This document shows positions 40,737-50,348 of a DNA stretch of 64,000 bases, piece by piece. How positions within the stretch are numbered: the first letter of the stretch is position 1; each line of letters opens with the position of its first letter. A program made the position numbers and the translations under genes. Under the pieces are notes generated by a model that saw nothing but the letters and a program-made list of their open reading frames with translations, ran no database searches and was not told the DNA's origin. This stretch comes from Coemansia sp. RSA 1804 (lineage: Eukaryota > Kickxellomycota > Kickxellomycetes > Kickxellales > Kickxellaceae): the NCBI GenBank assembly GCA_027578815.1, contig JANBTH010000007.1:25136-89135 (forward strand), given 5' to 3'.

Positions 40737-43700
40737 ATGAGGACGATCAGCGCAGCTACTGTAGCTGTGGTAGCATGGATGTGCGTGGTAGGAACAGTAT
40801 GTGGGTTCCCGGCATTCAACACGCCAAACAGCGTGGATGCAGCAGGCAACGCGTGTCCGCTGGTGTCGCGCACAGGACTAGAGTGCCCGCGCCTATGTGT
40901 GCAGGGCTACAACGACTGTCCCGAGGCGATTCGGGCGCCGGCATCATGCGACGGCGACAAGCAGCTGTGCGACGATGGCAGCTGCCACGCATCGTGTGCT
41001 GGCGTGGTGAATCCGTGTCTGTGCGGCATGGATGCGGCAGATGGCGTAGGAGGTACCGCTGCTGTTTACAAGGCGTGTCCTGCGTATGCGCAGACTGTGT
41101 CCATTGAGCACTACGATCCAAGCATAAAGGACCAGCAGCTGGAGGAGGCGTGTGCGCTGGCGTGGAGTCTGGAAGTGAGTGGAAATAACAAGAGCAGCAG
41201 CGATGTTGCCGAGTGGAGTTCCGATGCAACGGAACGGCGTGTGTGGGGCGTGTGTCCGACGGCGCAGGAGCGTCGGCTGAGCTTTCGCGAGAGCTACTGC
41301 ATTGCATTCTACGCCATCGTCGGCGCCGAGGTGGTGCTGTATCTGGCGTGGCATGTGTACAAGTCTTTGCGCGAGAAAGGCATGGCATTGAAGACTGTGC
41401 TCGAGGCAGACGATGGCTACGAGGACAGCGATGGCGGCAAGGAGAAGGTGGAAGAAGGGCGGAGGAGCGAGACGGAGGAGGACACAAGCGAGCCCATGGT
41501 TCTGCGCGGATTCGACGGCAGCGTGGCAGGCGCTGCGCTGTACTGGCTGGCGCTGGCCTCGACGGCAGGATGGATCGTGCTGCTGTCGGTGATAGTCGCC
41601 GACTACTACGGCGCCGTCCGCGGCGGAGAGGCGTATGGCATGCTGGCGAATTCAGACACATCGATGGCGGTGTTTATCTTCGTGTGGCACGTGGGCGGGA
41701 TCTGGATGCTGACGATTCTGGCTCTTGCGCCGCGGCTGCGGAGCTACTTCCGGATCGCGTGTCCGCTGGTCCGTGCGCGGGTGGTGCAGGTTGAGGAGCG
41801 CAGGGCGGCCGTTGTGCTGATGGAGGGCGCGCACAGTCGCTTGACACTGCTGGTCAGCCGTGTGCGCGCTGTGCTGGTGCGCCGATTCGGACTTGATATA
41901 GAAGTCGAGGCCTGCAAGGTGCAGACAGTGCGTGTTCCTGCTGGCAACAATGAGGAGGAGGAATCTATCGTGTTTATCGAGCATCGCTGCACTCGCTACG
42001 TGCTTGACCGGCGCACAGGCGCCTTCCGCCGCTGCTCGTACTCATTAGGTTCTACGCATCGTGAGCTGCTAGCGCGGCGCACAGGCCTCGATAACAACGA
42101 AGCTGCGCACCGTGCCGCTCGTCTGGGCGAGAACCTGCTTAGGGTTGCGGTGCCAGCATTTCCACTTGCACTTCTGCGCGAGGTGCGCAGCTACTTCTAC
42201 CTGTACCAGACGATGTGCATGTACGTGTGGTTCTACTTCAACTACTACAAGATGGCGCTGGTGCAACTTGGCGTCATTGTAGTCGCCGCACTTATCAAGG
42301 TCGCCATTCGCCTGCGCAGCGAGCGCAAGACAAAGATGCTAGCAGAGCGTCAGAGCACCTGTCGTGTGCGCAGGGACGGAGTCTGGAGCGATCAGCCGCT
42401 GGATTCCGCCGAGCTTGTTCCTGGCGACGTCATCGCCGTGGATGCAGGGTCCGAGGTTATGTGCGACGGGTGTGTATTGCGCGGCGAACTCGTTGTTGAC
42501 GAGAGCGCGCTGACTGGCGAGGCGATGCCTGTGCGCAAACTCCCGCTGAAGGACGACGACATCGCGTTTGACACGAACACTAGCAAGATGCACACTGTAT
42601 ACGCTGGGACGCGTGTGGTGGAGTGTGTCGCTGGCACCGAGATCCTTGTACTGCGCACGCGCACGGACACTGACAAGGGCCGACTGATCCAGCGCATTTT
42701 GCATCCGGCAAGGTACTCGTTTGTGTTTGACGAGCAGCTACCGGTAGCCTTGCTATTGCTGCTCACGTACGGCGGTCTGGGCTTTGCGCTGACGATCTGG
42801 CTGATGGGCCACGATGTGACTTCGTGGTTCTACGGCGTGTTTGTCGTGAGCGAGATTATGTCCCCACTGCTTCCGGCTGCACTGGTTGTTGGCCAGTCCG
42901 TGGCTGCCCAGCGTCTGCGGAGTCAGCGTATCTACTGCGTCGATCTGCCGCGAATCATGCTGGCGGGCAAGGTGCGCGTCTTCTGCTTTGACAAGACTGG
43001 TACGCTGACAAAGGAGGGTCTCGAGTTCTATGCCGCGCACCACATTGATTCTGCTGCGTTTGCGCCGTGTGAGACTTTAGATGTTGCACAGCTGCCTGGG
43101 ATTGTGGAGCTTGGACTTGCTTCGTGCCATGCCGTGGCCGAGGCCGGCGGCGAGCTGATTGGGAATCCCGTGGATATCGAGCAGTTCCGCGCTAGCGGGT
43201 GGCAGAGAACCAACTGCGACAACGTGGATAGTCGGATAGCGCCTCTGGTTCTTGACACGCTTGTACCGCCGCACAGCCGAAACAACGACAATGACAGTAG
43301 CAACAGCAGCATCGGCAAAAATTACGCCAGAATCCATGTTATCCGCCGCTTTGAATTTGAGCATGCGCGGCAGTCAATGTCAGTAGCCGTGCTTGATGCG
43401 CAAACAGGCCATGTGCACGTGTTTGTCAAGGGATCGTTTGAGCGACTGCGACGCATGGCACATTTGGATTCGGTTCCTGCAGACTACGATGCGGTGGCTG
43501 CGCGGTGGGCCAAGCAAGGGTGCTACGTGCTGGCGCTGGCGCATCGGGATCTCGGCCATATCGACGATCTGGATCTGGAAGCAGTTGCCACGCGCATGCC
43601 GCGCGAGGAGCTGGAAGCCGGATGCAGTCTGGTTTCGCTGGTTCTGTTCCGCAACGAGCTCCGAACAGACACTACAGCTGCTGTGGCTGAGCTCAAGCAT

Positions 43701-45074
43701 GGCGACACGCGCACTGTCATGATCACGGGCGACAATGCGCTAACGGCTGTGTACATTGCGCGTCAGTGCGGCCTGGTTGATGTCGGAGCGCGTGTGCTGC
43801 TGGGCGATATGGAGCGCAGCAGCGAGAAAGGCAAGGATATTGCACAGCTTGTCTGGCGCGATGCGGACACCGATGCTGAACTTGAATGCAAAGCGCAAGC
43901 TCAGACGACGACGACGATACCAGACGGATGCGAGCTGGCAGTTACGGCGGCTGCGTTCGACTATCTGGCAGCAAGCGGCGCAATCCGTAACCTACTCACT
44001 GACATCCGCATCTTTGCGCGCATGACGCCGCAAGGCAAGGCGCAGTGCGTGCGGCTGCATATGGAGCGAGCCGTGACGGCGATGTGCGGCGACGGAGGCA
44101 ACGACTGTGGAGCGCTGCGTGCGGCACACGTTGGACTGGCGCTGTCGGACTCTGACGCATCCATCGTTTCGCCGTTCTCCAGCGGCGGGCGCTCGGTGCA
44201 GGCGTGCGTGGTGCTGCTGCGCGAGGGCCGAGCAGCGCTGGCAACCTCGCTGGCCGGATACAAGTTCCTGATCAACTACGCTACCACGATGAGCATGCTT
44301 GAGATCGTGCAGTTCTACTTCTCGGTGATCGTGCCGCAGGCCGTGTGGATCACTGTTGATTCGCTGGTCGCCGTTGGTCTGTGCATCGCCGTCACGCAGG
44401 CGCAAACTGCACGGCGTCTGGCGCCCAGCCGCCCCACGGCGCGTCTGCTCGGCGCGCGCACATTGGCGTCGATCTGGGGCCAGACAGTCGTCAACTACTC
44501 GTTTCTATTTGGAATGATGGCGCTGCTGTTCCGCCAGTCCTGGTTCCGGTGCCACGAGTTCGACAGCCGCGACATCGACACCAGTCTGTGGTGGCTGCTG
44601 GGCGACAACTACGAGGCCGAGATCATCTCGATCGTCTGTCTGTTCCAGTTTGTCAACGGCGCTGCCGTCTACAACTTTGGCCACCGCTACCGCCGCACGT
44701 GGATTACCAACTACCTGCTGGCTGTGCTGTACTGCGGCTTCATGGCGACCATTTCGGTGCTGACGCTGGCCAACCCAAACCGTCTTGGCTGTTTGTTCCG
44801 TATCAATTGCGGCGACCCCGACGCGCTTGTTGCGCTTGGCTATGCGCGTCCAGCGTGGCATATCTCGCCCTACAACAGTCCTGCCGGCCACAATGTGCTG
44901 CCGCATCGTTTCCGGTGGACGCTGTGGGCGCTGTGTGTTGTTAATATTGTGCTGTGTTTGGCGTTTGAGCGTCTGGTGGTGCTCGGTCCTGTTGGCCAGC
45001 TGGCAAAGCGCTGGTGGACATTGCGCGGCACTGCAACACAAGAAAGCACACAAAATCCACGACTCAGGCCATGA
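40737..45074 (+). CDS. P5-type ATPase, ATP13A2/Ypk9-like, with a Cys-rich N-terminal ectodomain
   Basis: 1445 residues. It opens with a signal-peptide-like stretch, then a Cys-rich segment to ~residue 105 (CPRLCVQGYNDCPEA, CDDGSCHASC, NPCLCG). Membrane spans near 190 and 270 follow, then the P-type core: TGEAMP actuator loop (595), CFDKTGTLT with phosphorylated Asp752, ITGDNALTA and CGDGGND (1119). The CGDGGNDCGALRAAHVGLAL block resembles the P5B subgroup. That subgroup exports polyamines or handles heavy metals in vacuoles and lysosomes. The M4 motif is SPLLP instead of the usual PPALP of P5B (709-713), which may alter the substrate site. Poly(A)-type AATAAA at 45112. Confidence 0.88.
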   Translation: MRTISAATVAVVAWMCVVGTVCGFPAFNTPNSVDAAGNACPLVSRTGLECPRLCVQGYNDCPEAIRAPASCDGDKQLCDDGSCHASCAGVVNPCLCGMDAADGVGGTAAVYKACPAYAQTVSIEHYDPSIKDQQLEEACALAWSLEVSGNNKSSSDVAEWSSDATERRVWGVCPTAQERRLSFRESYCIAFYAIVGAEVVLYLAWHVYKSLREKGMALKTVLEADDGYEDSDGGKEKVEEGRRSETEEDTSEPMVLRGFDGSVAGAALYWLALASTAGWIVLLSVIVADYYGAVRGGEAYGMLANSDTSMAVFIFVWHVGGIWMLTILALAPRLRSYFRIACPLVRARVVQVEERRAAVVLMEGAHSRLTLLVSRVRAVLVRRFGLDIEVEACKVQTVRVPAGNNEEEESIVFIEHRCTRYVLDRRTGAFRRCSYSLGSTHRELLARRTGLDNNEAAHRAARLGENLLRVAVPAFPLALLREVRSYFYLYQTMCMYVWFYFNYYKMALVQLGVIVVAALIKVAIRLRSERKTKMLAERQSTCRVRRDGVWSDQPLDSAELVPGDVIAVDAGSEVMCDGCVLRGELVVDESALTGEAMPVRKLPLKDDDIAFDTNTSKMHTVYAGTRVVECVAGTEILVLRTRTDTDKGRLIQRILHPARYSFVFDEQLPVALLLLLTYGGLGFALTIWLMGHDVTSWFYGVFVVSEIMSPLLPAALVVGQSVAAQRLRSQRIYCVDLPRIMLAGKVRVFCFDKTGTLTKEGLEFYAAHHIDSAAFAPCETLDVAQLPGIVELGLASCHAVAEAGGELIGNPVDIEQFRASGWQRTNCDNVDSRIAPLVLDTLVPPHSRNNDNDSSNSSIGKNYARIHVIRRFEFEHARQSMSVAVLDAQTGHVHVFVKGSFERLRRMAHLDSVPADYDAVAARWAKQGCYVLALAHRDLGHIDDLDLEAVATRMPREELEAGCSLVSLVLFRNELRTDTTAAVAELKHGDTRTVMITGDNALTAVYIARQCGLVDVGARVLLGDMERSSEKGKDIAQLVWRDADTDAELECKAQAQTTTTIPDGCELAVTAAAFDYLAASGAIRNLLTDIRIFARMTPQGKAQCVRLHMERAVTAMCGDGGNDCGALRAAHVGLALSDSDASIVSPFSSGGRSVQACVVLLREGRAALATSLAGYKFLINYATTMSMLEIVQFYFSVIVPQAVWITVDSLVAVGLCIAVTQAQTARRLAPSRPTARLLGARTLASIWGQTVVNYSFLFGMMALLFRQSWFRCHEFDSRDIDTSLWWLLGDNYEAEIISIVCLFQFVNGAAVYNFGHRYRRTWITNYLLAVLYCGFMATISVLTLANPNRLGCLFRINCGDPDALVALGYARPAWHISPYNSPAGHNVLPHRFRWTLWALCVVNIVLCLAFERLVVLGPVGQLAKRWWTLRGTATQESTQNPRLRP

Positions 45075-45547
45075 AAAGGACGATGAACAAGAGACTGAAT
45101 ACCTTTCTTCTAATAAAGCATGGATCCCGGGAGACAGCAGAGTCTCTTGGCCGGGTTTGGATACAGAGGCAGCTGGGTGAATGCTAGAGGAGAGCATACA
45201 GCGAACGAGCAAAACTATTGTTACACCTGTCCATTGAGTAGGAAATAGAGCGGTGTTAACATTTTGAAAAAAGTAATGCTACTGCATCAGCGCATTAAAG
45301 ACCAATATGTAGAAGCTCAAATATATGCACATATAGGTGAACATGTTTGATGACCTGTTCTTTCTGGCACTGGCTTTTATCTTTATCCCCTTCTTTCTTC
45401 TCTTTCTCTCTGGCTTTTTATTTCTTTTTACTGAACCACCTTTATTAATTTCTGTAATACATTTATATTCACATTTCCCCCCTTCTTCACTTTCATCCTT
45501 CTTTTTTTATTTTTGCATTCGCTCTTTGCTCATCCTGGGGGGAAGAA
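45075..45547. other. Intergenic, P5 ATPase to VMA13
   Basis: AATAAA at 45112-45117 ends the P5 gene. A T- and C-rich leader precedes the VMA13 ATG. No gene. Confidence 0.6.
45112..45117 (+). terminator. Poly(A) signal of the P5 ATPase
   Basis: AATAAA 38 bp after the stop codon. Confidence 0.5.
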
Positions 45548-47041
45548 ATGACGACTACAGCTACAGCATCTGATGACGTGCCCCTGGCGATGGTGAACAA
45601 CCAGTTCTTTGACGAGTTCACAGACAAGGTGCGCGTAAAGCCGATTCCCTGGGAAGGGTATTCGCGTGCTGGGCTGATTAGCAGCGAGGAATTGGCGCGG
45701 CTTAAGGAGTTCCAGCAGCTGTCGCAAAAGGAGCAGCAGCAACGCAGTGCTGGCGAGCAGGACGGAAGCGAGGGAACAGATAGCCAGCTTGTGCGGTTTA
45801 TCCCGCTTCTGGTTGGGCTGGCCGAGAAGCTGTCCAGCATCGATGCGTTGCAGTATCTGCTGGTGATGCTGGACGACCTTGTCGTGGAGGACAAGAACGG
45901 CAGAGCGGCCTCGGAGGCGGTGAAGGTGCTGGCGGCCGACAATATGGAGGCTCTAACCAAGGCGATGTTCCGGTGCACAGAGCGGAAGGACGACTACCTT
46001 GGTCTGAAGGCGTGCAAGATTATGGCTGGCGTGCTTGTTGGCGTGTCTCTGAAGACCAGCGGCCGCGCAGCAGCAGTGCGCAACTTCTCGTTCACCCGCA
46101 TGTTTGCGTATCTGGAGCGGTGCATGCGCAGCGAGCTGACTTCGGTGGTTGATGTTGCGCTGCAGGTGACGCAGTCTCTGCTGCGTGTGCAGCGTGCGCG
46201 CAGTGTGCTGTACAACGAGTCAGCGTCGTGTCTGGCGCAGATGGTGGATGTCCTGCGGCGCACGGTGCGTGGCAATGGCGGCAACGGGGCGTCTTTGTCG
46301 GGTGCGCGGCCGGCTGCGGCGGCGACTGGCGTGGTTGCGGTGCCGCAGACGCAGTACGAGGTCGTGTTCTGCCTGTGGCTGCTGACATTCGAGAAGCCGA
46401 TTGCGGCAACCCTCAACAAGCGGTACGATGTGATTCCCGTGCTGGTTGACATTGCGCGGTCGGCGGTGAAGGAGAAGGTGATCCGGATCATCGTCGAGAC
46501 GTGGAAGAACATGCTTGGCGACGACGACAAGGCAGCGGCAGCCAACGTGCCAAACATGCTGGTTGCCAAGGTGCCAGCGTGTCTGACGACGCTGGCAACA
46601 GGGCGCAATCTCAAGGACGAAGATCTTCGCGCAAGCATCCAGCAGCTGAGCGAGGATCTGGCGGCGCACACTGGCGTGATGACCACGTGGGACGAGTACC
46701 TCAACGAAGTGGCGTCGGGGAAGCTCGAGTGGAGCCCTGCGCATCGGTCCGAGCAGTTCTGGAAGCTCCACGTGGCCAAGATGGACGAGCACAACCATCG
46801 CGTGGTGCGCCAGCTTGCGGCTGTTCTGGATTCGCCGTCGGCGAGCGAGACGGCGCAGTCGGTTGCCTGCCACGATCTCTCGCAGTACGTCAAGTTCAAT
46901 CCCGACGGCAAGAAGCTGCTTGCGCGCATCGGCGCCAAGACGCGCATCATGGGCCTGATGACTGCCAGCCAGTCTGCCGAGGTGCGCTACGAGGCGCTGA
47001 TGTGCGTGCAGCAGCTGATGCTGAATGCCTGGCGCGTGTGA
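45548..47041 (+). CDS. VMA13: V-type ATPase subunit H
   Basis: 497 residues of mostly alpha-helical armadillo-like repeats. The N-terminus reads FFDEFTDKVRVKPIPWEGYSRAGLIS, and the C-terminal domain has WSPAHRSEQFWKLHV and VACHDLSQYVKFNPDGKKLL, signatures of the H subunit. Subunit H activates V1Vo on the vacuole and silences detached V1. Length is close to the yeast protein (478). A short low-complexity insert near 260 (RPAAAATGVVAV) is extra. Downstream in the same direction lies LCB2, 980 bp away. Confidence 0.93.
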   Translation: MTTTATASDDVPLAMVNNQFFDEFTDKVRVKPIPWEGYSRAGLISSEELARLKEFQQLSQKEQQQRSAGEQDGSEGTDSQLVRFIPLLVGLAEKLSSIDALQYLLVMLDDLVVEDKNGRAASEAVKVLAADNMEALTKAMFRCTERKDDYLGLKACKIMAGVLVGVSLKTSGRAAAVRNFSFTRMFAYLERCMRSELTSVVDVALQVTQSLLRVQRARSVLYNESASCLAQMVDVLRRTVRGNGGNGASLSGARPAAAATGVVAVPQTQYEVVFCLWLLTFEKPIAATLNKRYDVIPVLVDIARSAVKEKVIRIIVETWKNMLGDDDKAAAANVPNMLVAKVPACLTTLATGRNLKDEDLRASIQQLSEDLAAHTGVMTTWDEYLNEVASGKLEWSPAHRSEQFWKLHVAKMDEHNHRVVRQLAAVLDSPSASETAQSVACHDLSQYVKFNPDGKKLLARIGAKTRIMGLMTASQSAEVRYEALMCVQQLMLNAWRV

Positions 47042-48023
47042 TAAGCAGTTTTCTTTCGGATAGATCCAGATCCACATTCAGATCCAGCGTTGTCTGAGAG
47101 CGGGCTTGCTGGTAATTTTTAGTCAGTCAATCACTCAATCAATCAACTACATCAGCAATTTCTGGGCTGATTGTGATTTTTCTCTCTTGGTGCGGAGATG
47201 GCTGCGATTGGCCAGATGACAGCGGATTGTGAACCGTCAACAACCCACACATGCGGATGGAGCAAAAAGGCGAGAGACGAAAACAACGTTGAAAGCTGTT
47301 TGTGCTTTTTGTTGTTTTCCCACTGTGCGCGAGCGGAAAAGAGAAAGGAAAAAGGAGAAAAGGGATTGATAACTTTTTTGTTGGGAATGTTGTTGTTGTT
47401 GCTGCTGCTGCTGCTGGCTGGTGTCTGTGTGTCATCGGAAAAGGTCCATTTATTTCCGTTTCTCAATTTCTGGCCGAGGTCTGGGCCCTCCTATTTCCTG
47501 TGCTCACGTGCATGCCACCTTATTCCCCCCTCGTGAGTTTTTGGGGGAGGGGTTTGGTTTGGCTGTGTGCTTCGCCGGTGGTTGGATGGGAGAAGAGAAA
47601 AGCGAGGAGGAAGGGAATCCCAAACTCCCCCCATCTGTTCTAAAGAAAAAGCCAGAAGCCTCCCCCCGCCTGTTCGCCAGTGTCTTGTTGAATTTCTTAT
47701 TACTTTTATTTCTGCCTTCTCTTGGCTTGGTAAAACAACCAGGAAAACTTGGGTCTGTTTATTTTTCTTCCTTCCCCCCTTCACTTTTTTCTCTTTCCTT
47801 TTTTCTCTTTTATCGCTCATTCAATTGGCCTAAAAGTATAAATCCATTTCCATCCGTAAAGCTCTGAAGCAAAACAAGTCAGCAACAACATTAACAAGGT
47901 TCTGTAGTTGTTGGTTTAATTTTATTCCTCCTCTCTCGTTCTCTCGTTCTCTCGTTCTATCGTTCTCTCGTTCTTCCCCCCTCTCCTCTCTCTTCCACTC
48001 TTCCTCCGTTTATCCCGGCGACA
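47042..48023. other. Intergenic, VMA13 to LCB2
   Basis: Contains a CACGTG box near 47506 and a pyrimidine-rich leader with CTCTCGTT tandem units at 47933-47974, next to the LCB2 start. No gene. Confidence 0.6.
47933..47974 (+). repeat. CTCTCGTT tandem repeat in the LCB2 leader
   Basis: Five imperfect 8-bp units ending ~50 bp before the ATG. A pyrimidine-rich leader of this type is common in this window but is repeated only here. Confidence 0.75.
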
Positions 48024-49970
48024 ATGGGCAAAGGAAAGCGCGCGCTCACGGCGTACAAGAGCACCGACTTTATCGAGCAAGTCCGCGACGCCGACGGCCT
48101 GGTCATTCTTGATCAGAAGCAGCAGCAACAGCATCCGTTCAAGGCTGCGCCGCCAACAAGCTCGTCGCTGCTTCTCTTGTCTGAGACCGCCTCCGAAAAG
48201 GAGCAGCAGACCGCTGGCCTGGCAAAGGGCGAAAAGAAGGGTCAGCAGACCGCGGTTTCGGAAATCCCTGCAGGCGTCCTATCGTCATCGCTATCTCCGC
48301 CGCCATCATCGACTGCATCTGCCAATAATACCGGAGCAGCAGCAGCAGCTGCAGCAGCGTCCCCGCCGGTGGCAGGCGAGAGCACTAGCGCCGGCAAGAA
48401 CGACGATAGCACGGCGTCGTCGTCGGAGCTGGAGGCAGTTCCCAGCTTCATCCTGGTGACCACGTATCTCAGCTACCTGATGCTTATCGTGTTTGCTCAT
48501 CTGCGCGACTTCTTCGGCAAGCTTGTCAGCCCCGAGAACTACGTGCAGCTGCGCGAGCAGAACGGATACGCGCCGATGGTCTCCGACTTTGAGAGCCTGT
48601 GGACCAGACGCCTGTACGGCCGCATCCGCGACTGCTTCAACAGACCAATCACCGGGGTTGCGGGCGGTCATGTGACGCTGCTGGAGCGCGTGTCGCACGA
48701 CTTCAACCGCAGCTTCGAGTTCACCGGGCGCGTGCGCGAGACCCTGAATCTGGCGTCGTACAACTATCTGGGCTTTGCGCAGAGCCACGGGCCGTGCGCC
48801 GACAAGGTTGAGCAGGCGATCCGCGCAAACGGCCTGACGCACGGATCGCCGCGCGCCGAGGCCGGCCGCACAAGGCAGCTGGTGGAGACCGAGGAGATGG
48901 TTGCGCGCTTTGTTGGCGCCGAGGCAGCGCTGATAGTGTCGATGGGCTACGCGACCAATGCGCTCAACATCCCAGCGCTTGTCAGCAAGGGCTGCCTGAT
49001 TCTGTCTGACGAGCTGAACCACAGCTCGCTTGTATCTGGCGCGCGCCTCTCGGGCGCAACCATCCGCGTGTTCGAGCACAACAACCCGCGCAGTCTGGAG
49101 CGCGAGCTGCGTCGCAGCATCTCGCAGGGCCAGCCGCGCACGCACCGCCCGTGGAAGAAGATCCTGGTTGTGGTTGAGGGCCTGTACTCGATGGAGGGCG
49201 AGACCTGCTGCCTTCCGGAGATCGTCGAGCTGCGTCGCAGGTACGGCTTCTATCTGTTTGTTGACGAGGCGCACTCGATCGGCGCCCTGGGCAAGCGTGG
49301 GCGCGGCGTGTGCGACTACTTTGGCGTGGATCCGCGCGAGGTCGATGTGCTGATGGGAACGTTTACCAAGAGCTTTGGCGCCGCCGGCGGATACATTGCC
49401 GGCAGCCGTGCGCTGATCGACTACATGCGGCTGCACTCGCATTCGGCCGTCTACGCCGAGGCCATGAGCGTGCCGGTGCTGGCGCAGGTCAGCAGCTCGA
49501 TGCGCATGATCATGGGCGAGGACCGCGAGCATGCGCTGGAGGGCCAGCAGCGCCTGGACCAGCTGGCCATCAACACCAGGTACTTTGCGCGGCGTCTGCG
49601 TGAGATGGGCTTCATGACGATGGGCGATGCTGGGTCGCCTGTGATTCCGCTGCTGCTGTTCAGTCCTGCCAAGATCCCCGCCTTCTCGCGCGAGTGTCTG
49701 CGTCGCAACATTGCTGTCGTCGTGGTGTCGTATCCTGCTACGCCTATCATTACCGGGCGCGTGCGCTTCTGCGTGTCGGCATCGCACACGCGTGAGGACC
49801 TCGACTATGCGCTGGAGCAGGTCAGCGAGATCGGCGATCTTCTGATGCTCAAGTTCCACAAGAACGCAGTTATGGCGGCCGCCACCGCCGAGTCTTCTGT
49901 TTCTGGAGCTGTTGCTGGAGCTGTTGCCTCGGTGGGCGGCGGCATCCAGCAGCCCATGAAGCTCGAGTGA
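48024..49970 (+). CDS. LCB2: Serine palmitoyltransferase subunit 2
   Basis: 648 residues. It condenses serine with palmitoyl-CoA at the ER, the first step of sphingolipid synthesis. The pyridoxal-phosphate motif GTFTKSFGAAGGY has Lys449; NLASYNYLGF, GSPRAEAG, DELNHSS and VDEAHSIGALG are also present. A membrane segment (~150-170) and KLVSPENYVQLREQNGYAP resemble yeast Lcb2 (561 residues). The extra length is a Gln/Ala/Ser-rich insert at ~30-145, absent in most orthologues. It needs LCB1, which is not in the window. Start ATG at 48024 follows a short leader. The window also holds an SMS-like gene at 23.5 kb, but not next to this. Confidence 0.93.
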   Translation: MGKGKRALTAYKSTDFIEQVRDADGLVILDQKQQQQHPFKAAPPTSSSLLLLSETASEKEQQTAGLAKGEKKGQQTAVSEIPAGVLSSSLSPPPSSTASANNTGAAAAAAAASPPVAGESTSAGKNDDSTASSSELEAVPSFILVTTYLSYLMLIVFAHLRDFFGKLVSPENYVQLREQNGYAPMVSDFESLWTRRLYGRIRDCFNRPITGVAGGHVTLLERVSHDFNRSFEFTGRVRETLNLASYNYLGFAQSHGPCADKVEQAIRANGLTHGSPRAEAGRTRQLVETEEMVARFVGAEAALIVSMGYATNALNIPALVSKGCLILSDELNHSSLVSGARLSGATIRVFEHNNPRSLERELRRSISQGQPRTHRPWKKILVVVEGLYSMEGETCCLPEIVELRRRYGFYLFVDEAHSIGALGKRGRGVCDYFGVDPREVDVLMGTFTKSFGAAGGYIAGSRALIDYMRLHSHSAVYAEAMSVPVLAQVSSSMRMIMGEDREHALEGQQRLDQLAINTRYFARRLREMGFMTMGDAGSPVIPLLLFSPAKIPAFSRECLRRNIAVVVVSYPATPIITGRVRFCVSASHTREDLDYALEQVSEIGDLLMLKFHKNAVMAAATAESSVSGAVAGAVASVGGGIQQPMKLE

Positions 49971-50348
49971 GACAAATGGAGCAAAGCAGGCGCTGGAAGG
50001 AATGGGAATGATGGGATTAATCGAGTTAGGAGAGGAAGGGCAAGCGAGGAAACGAGTGCTTTTATACGCCTGGTTTTTATTTTAGCTCGCCAAAAGAACA
50101 TGCACATGCCTGTTGTATTGTATGCGTGCTGCTTGAAGGTTGAACTGTTGTAGCGTTCACTCTTCCTTTCCTTTGACTATCTCTGCTTTTCTTTTTCTCT
50201 GTTCTTTTCTTTCCTTCCCAGCCTCTGTGCGTTTCCTGCTCTTTCTATTCCCCCCCTCACTTTTCCTTTTTCCTTTTTTCCTTTTTTCTGTTCTTCTTTC
50301 CCCTCTCATTTATATAACGCGCAAACCATATATTACATTACACTACGT
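49971..50348. other. Intergenic, LCB2 to GTPase
   Basis: The LCB2 end and a T/C-rich leader for the GTPase. No gene or strong motif. Confidence 0.6.

Noticed and set aside
48306..49859. 517-codon minus-strand frame in LCB2
   Set aside because: Antisense of a well-supported gene; composition is Arg/His/Leu-rich with no recognisable motif.
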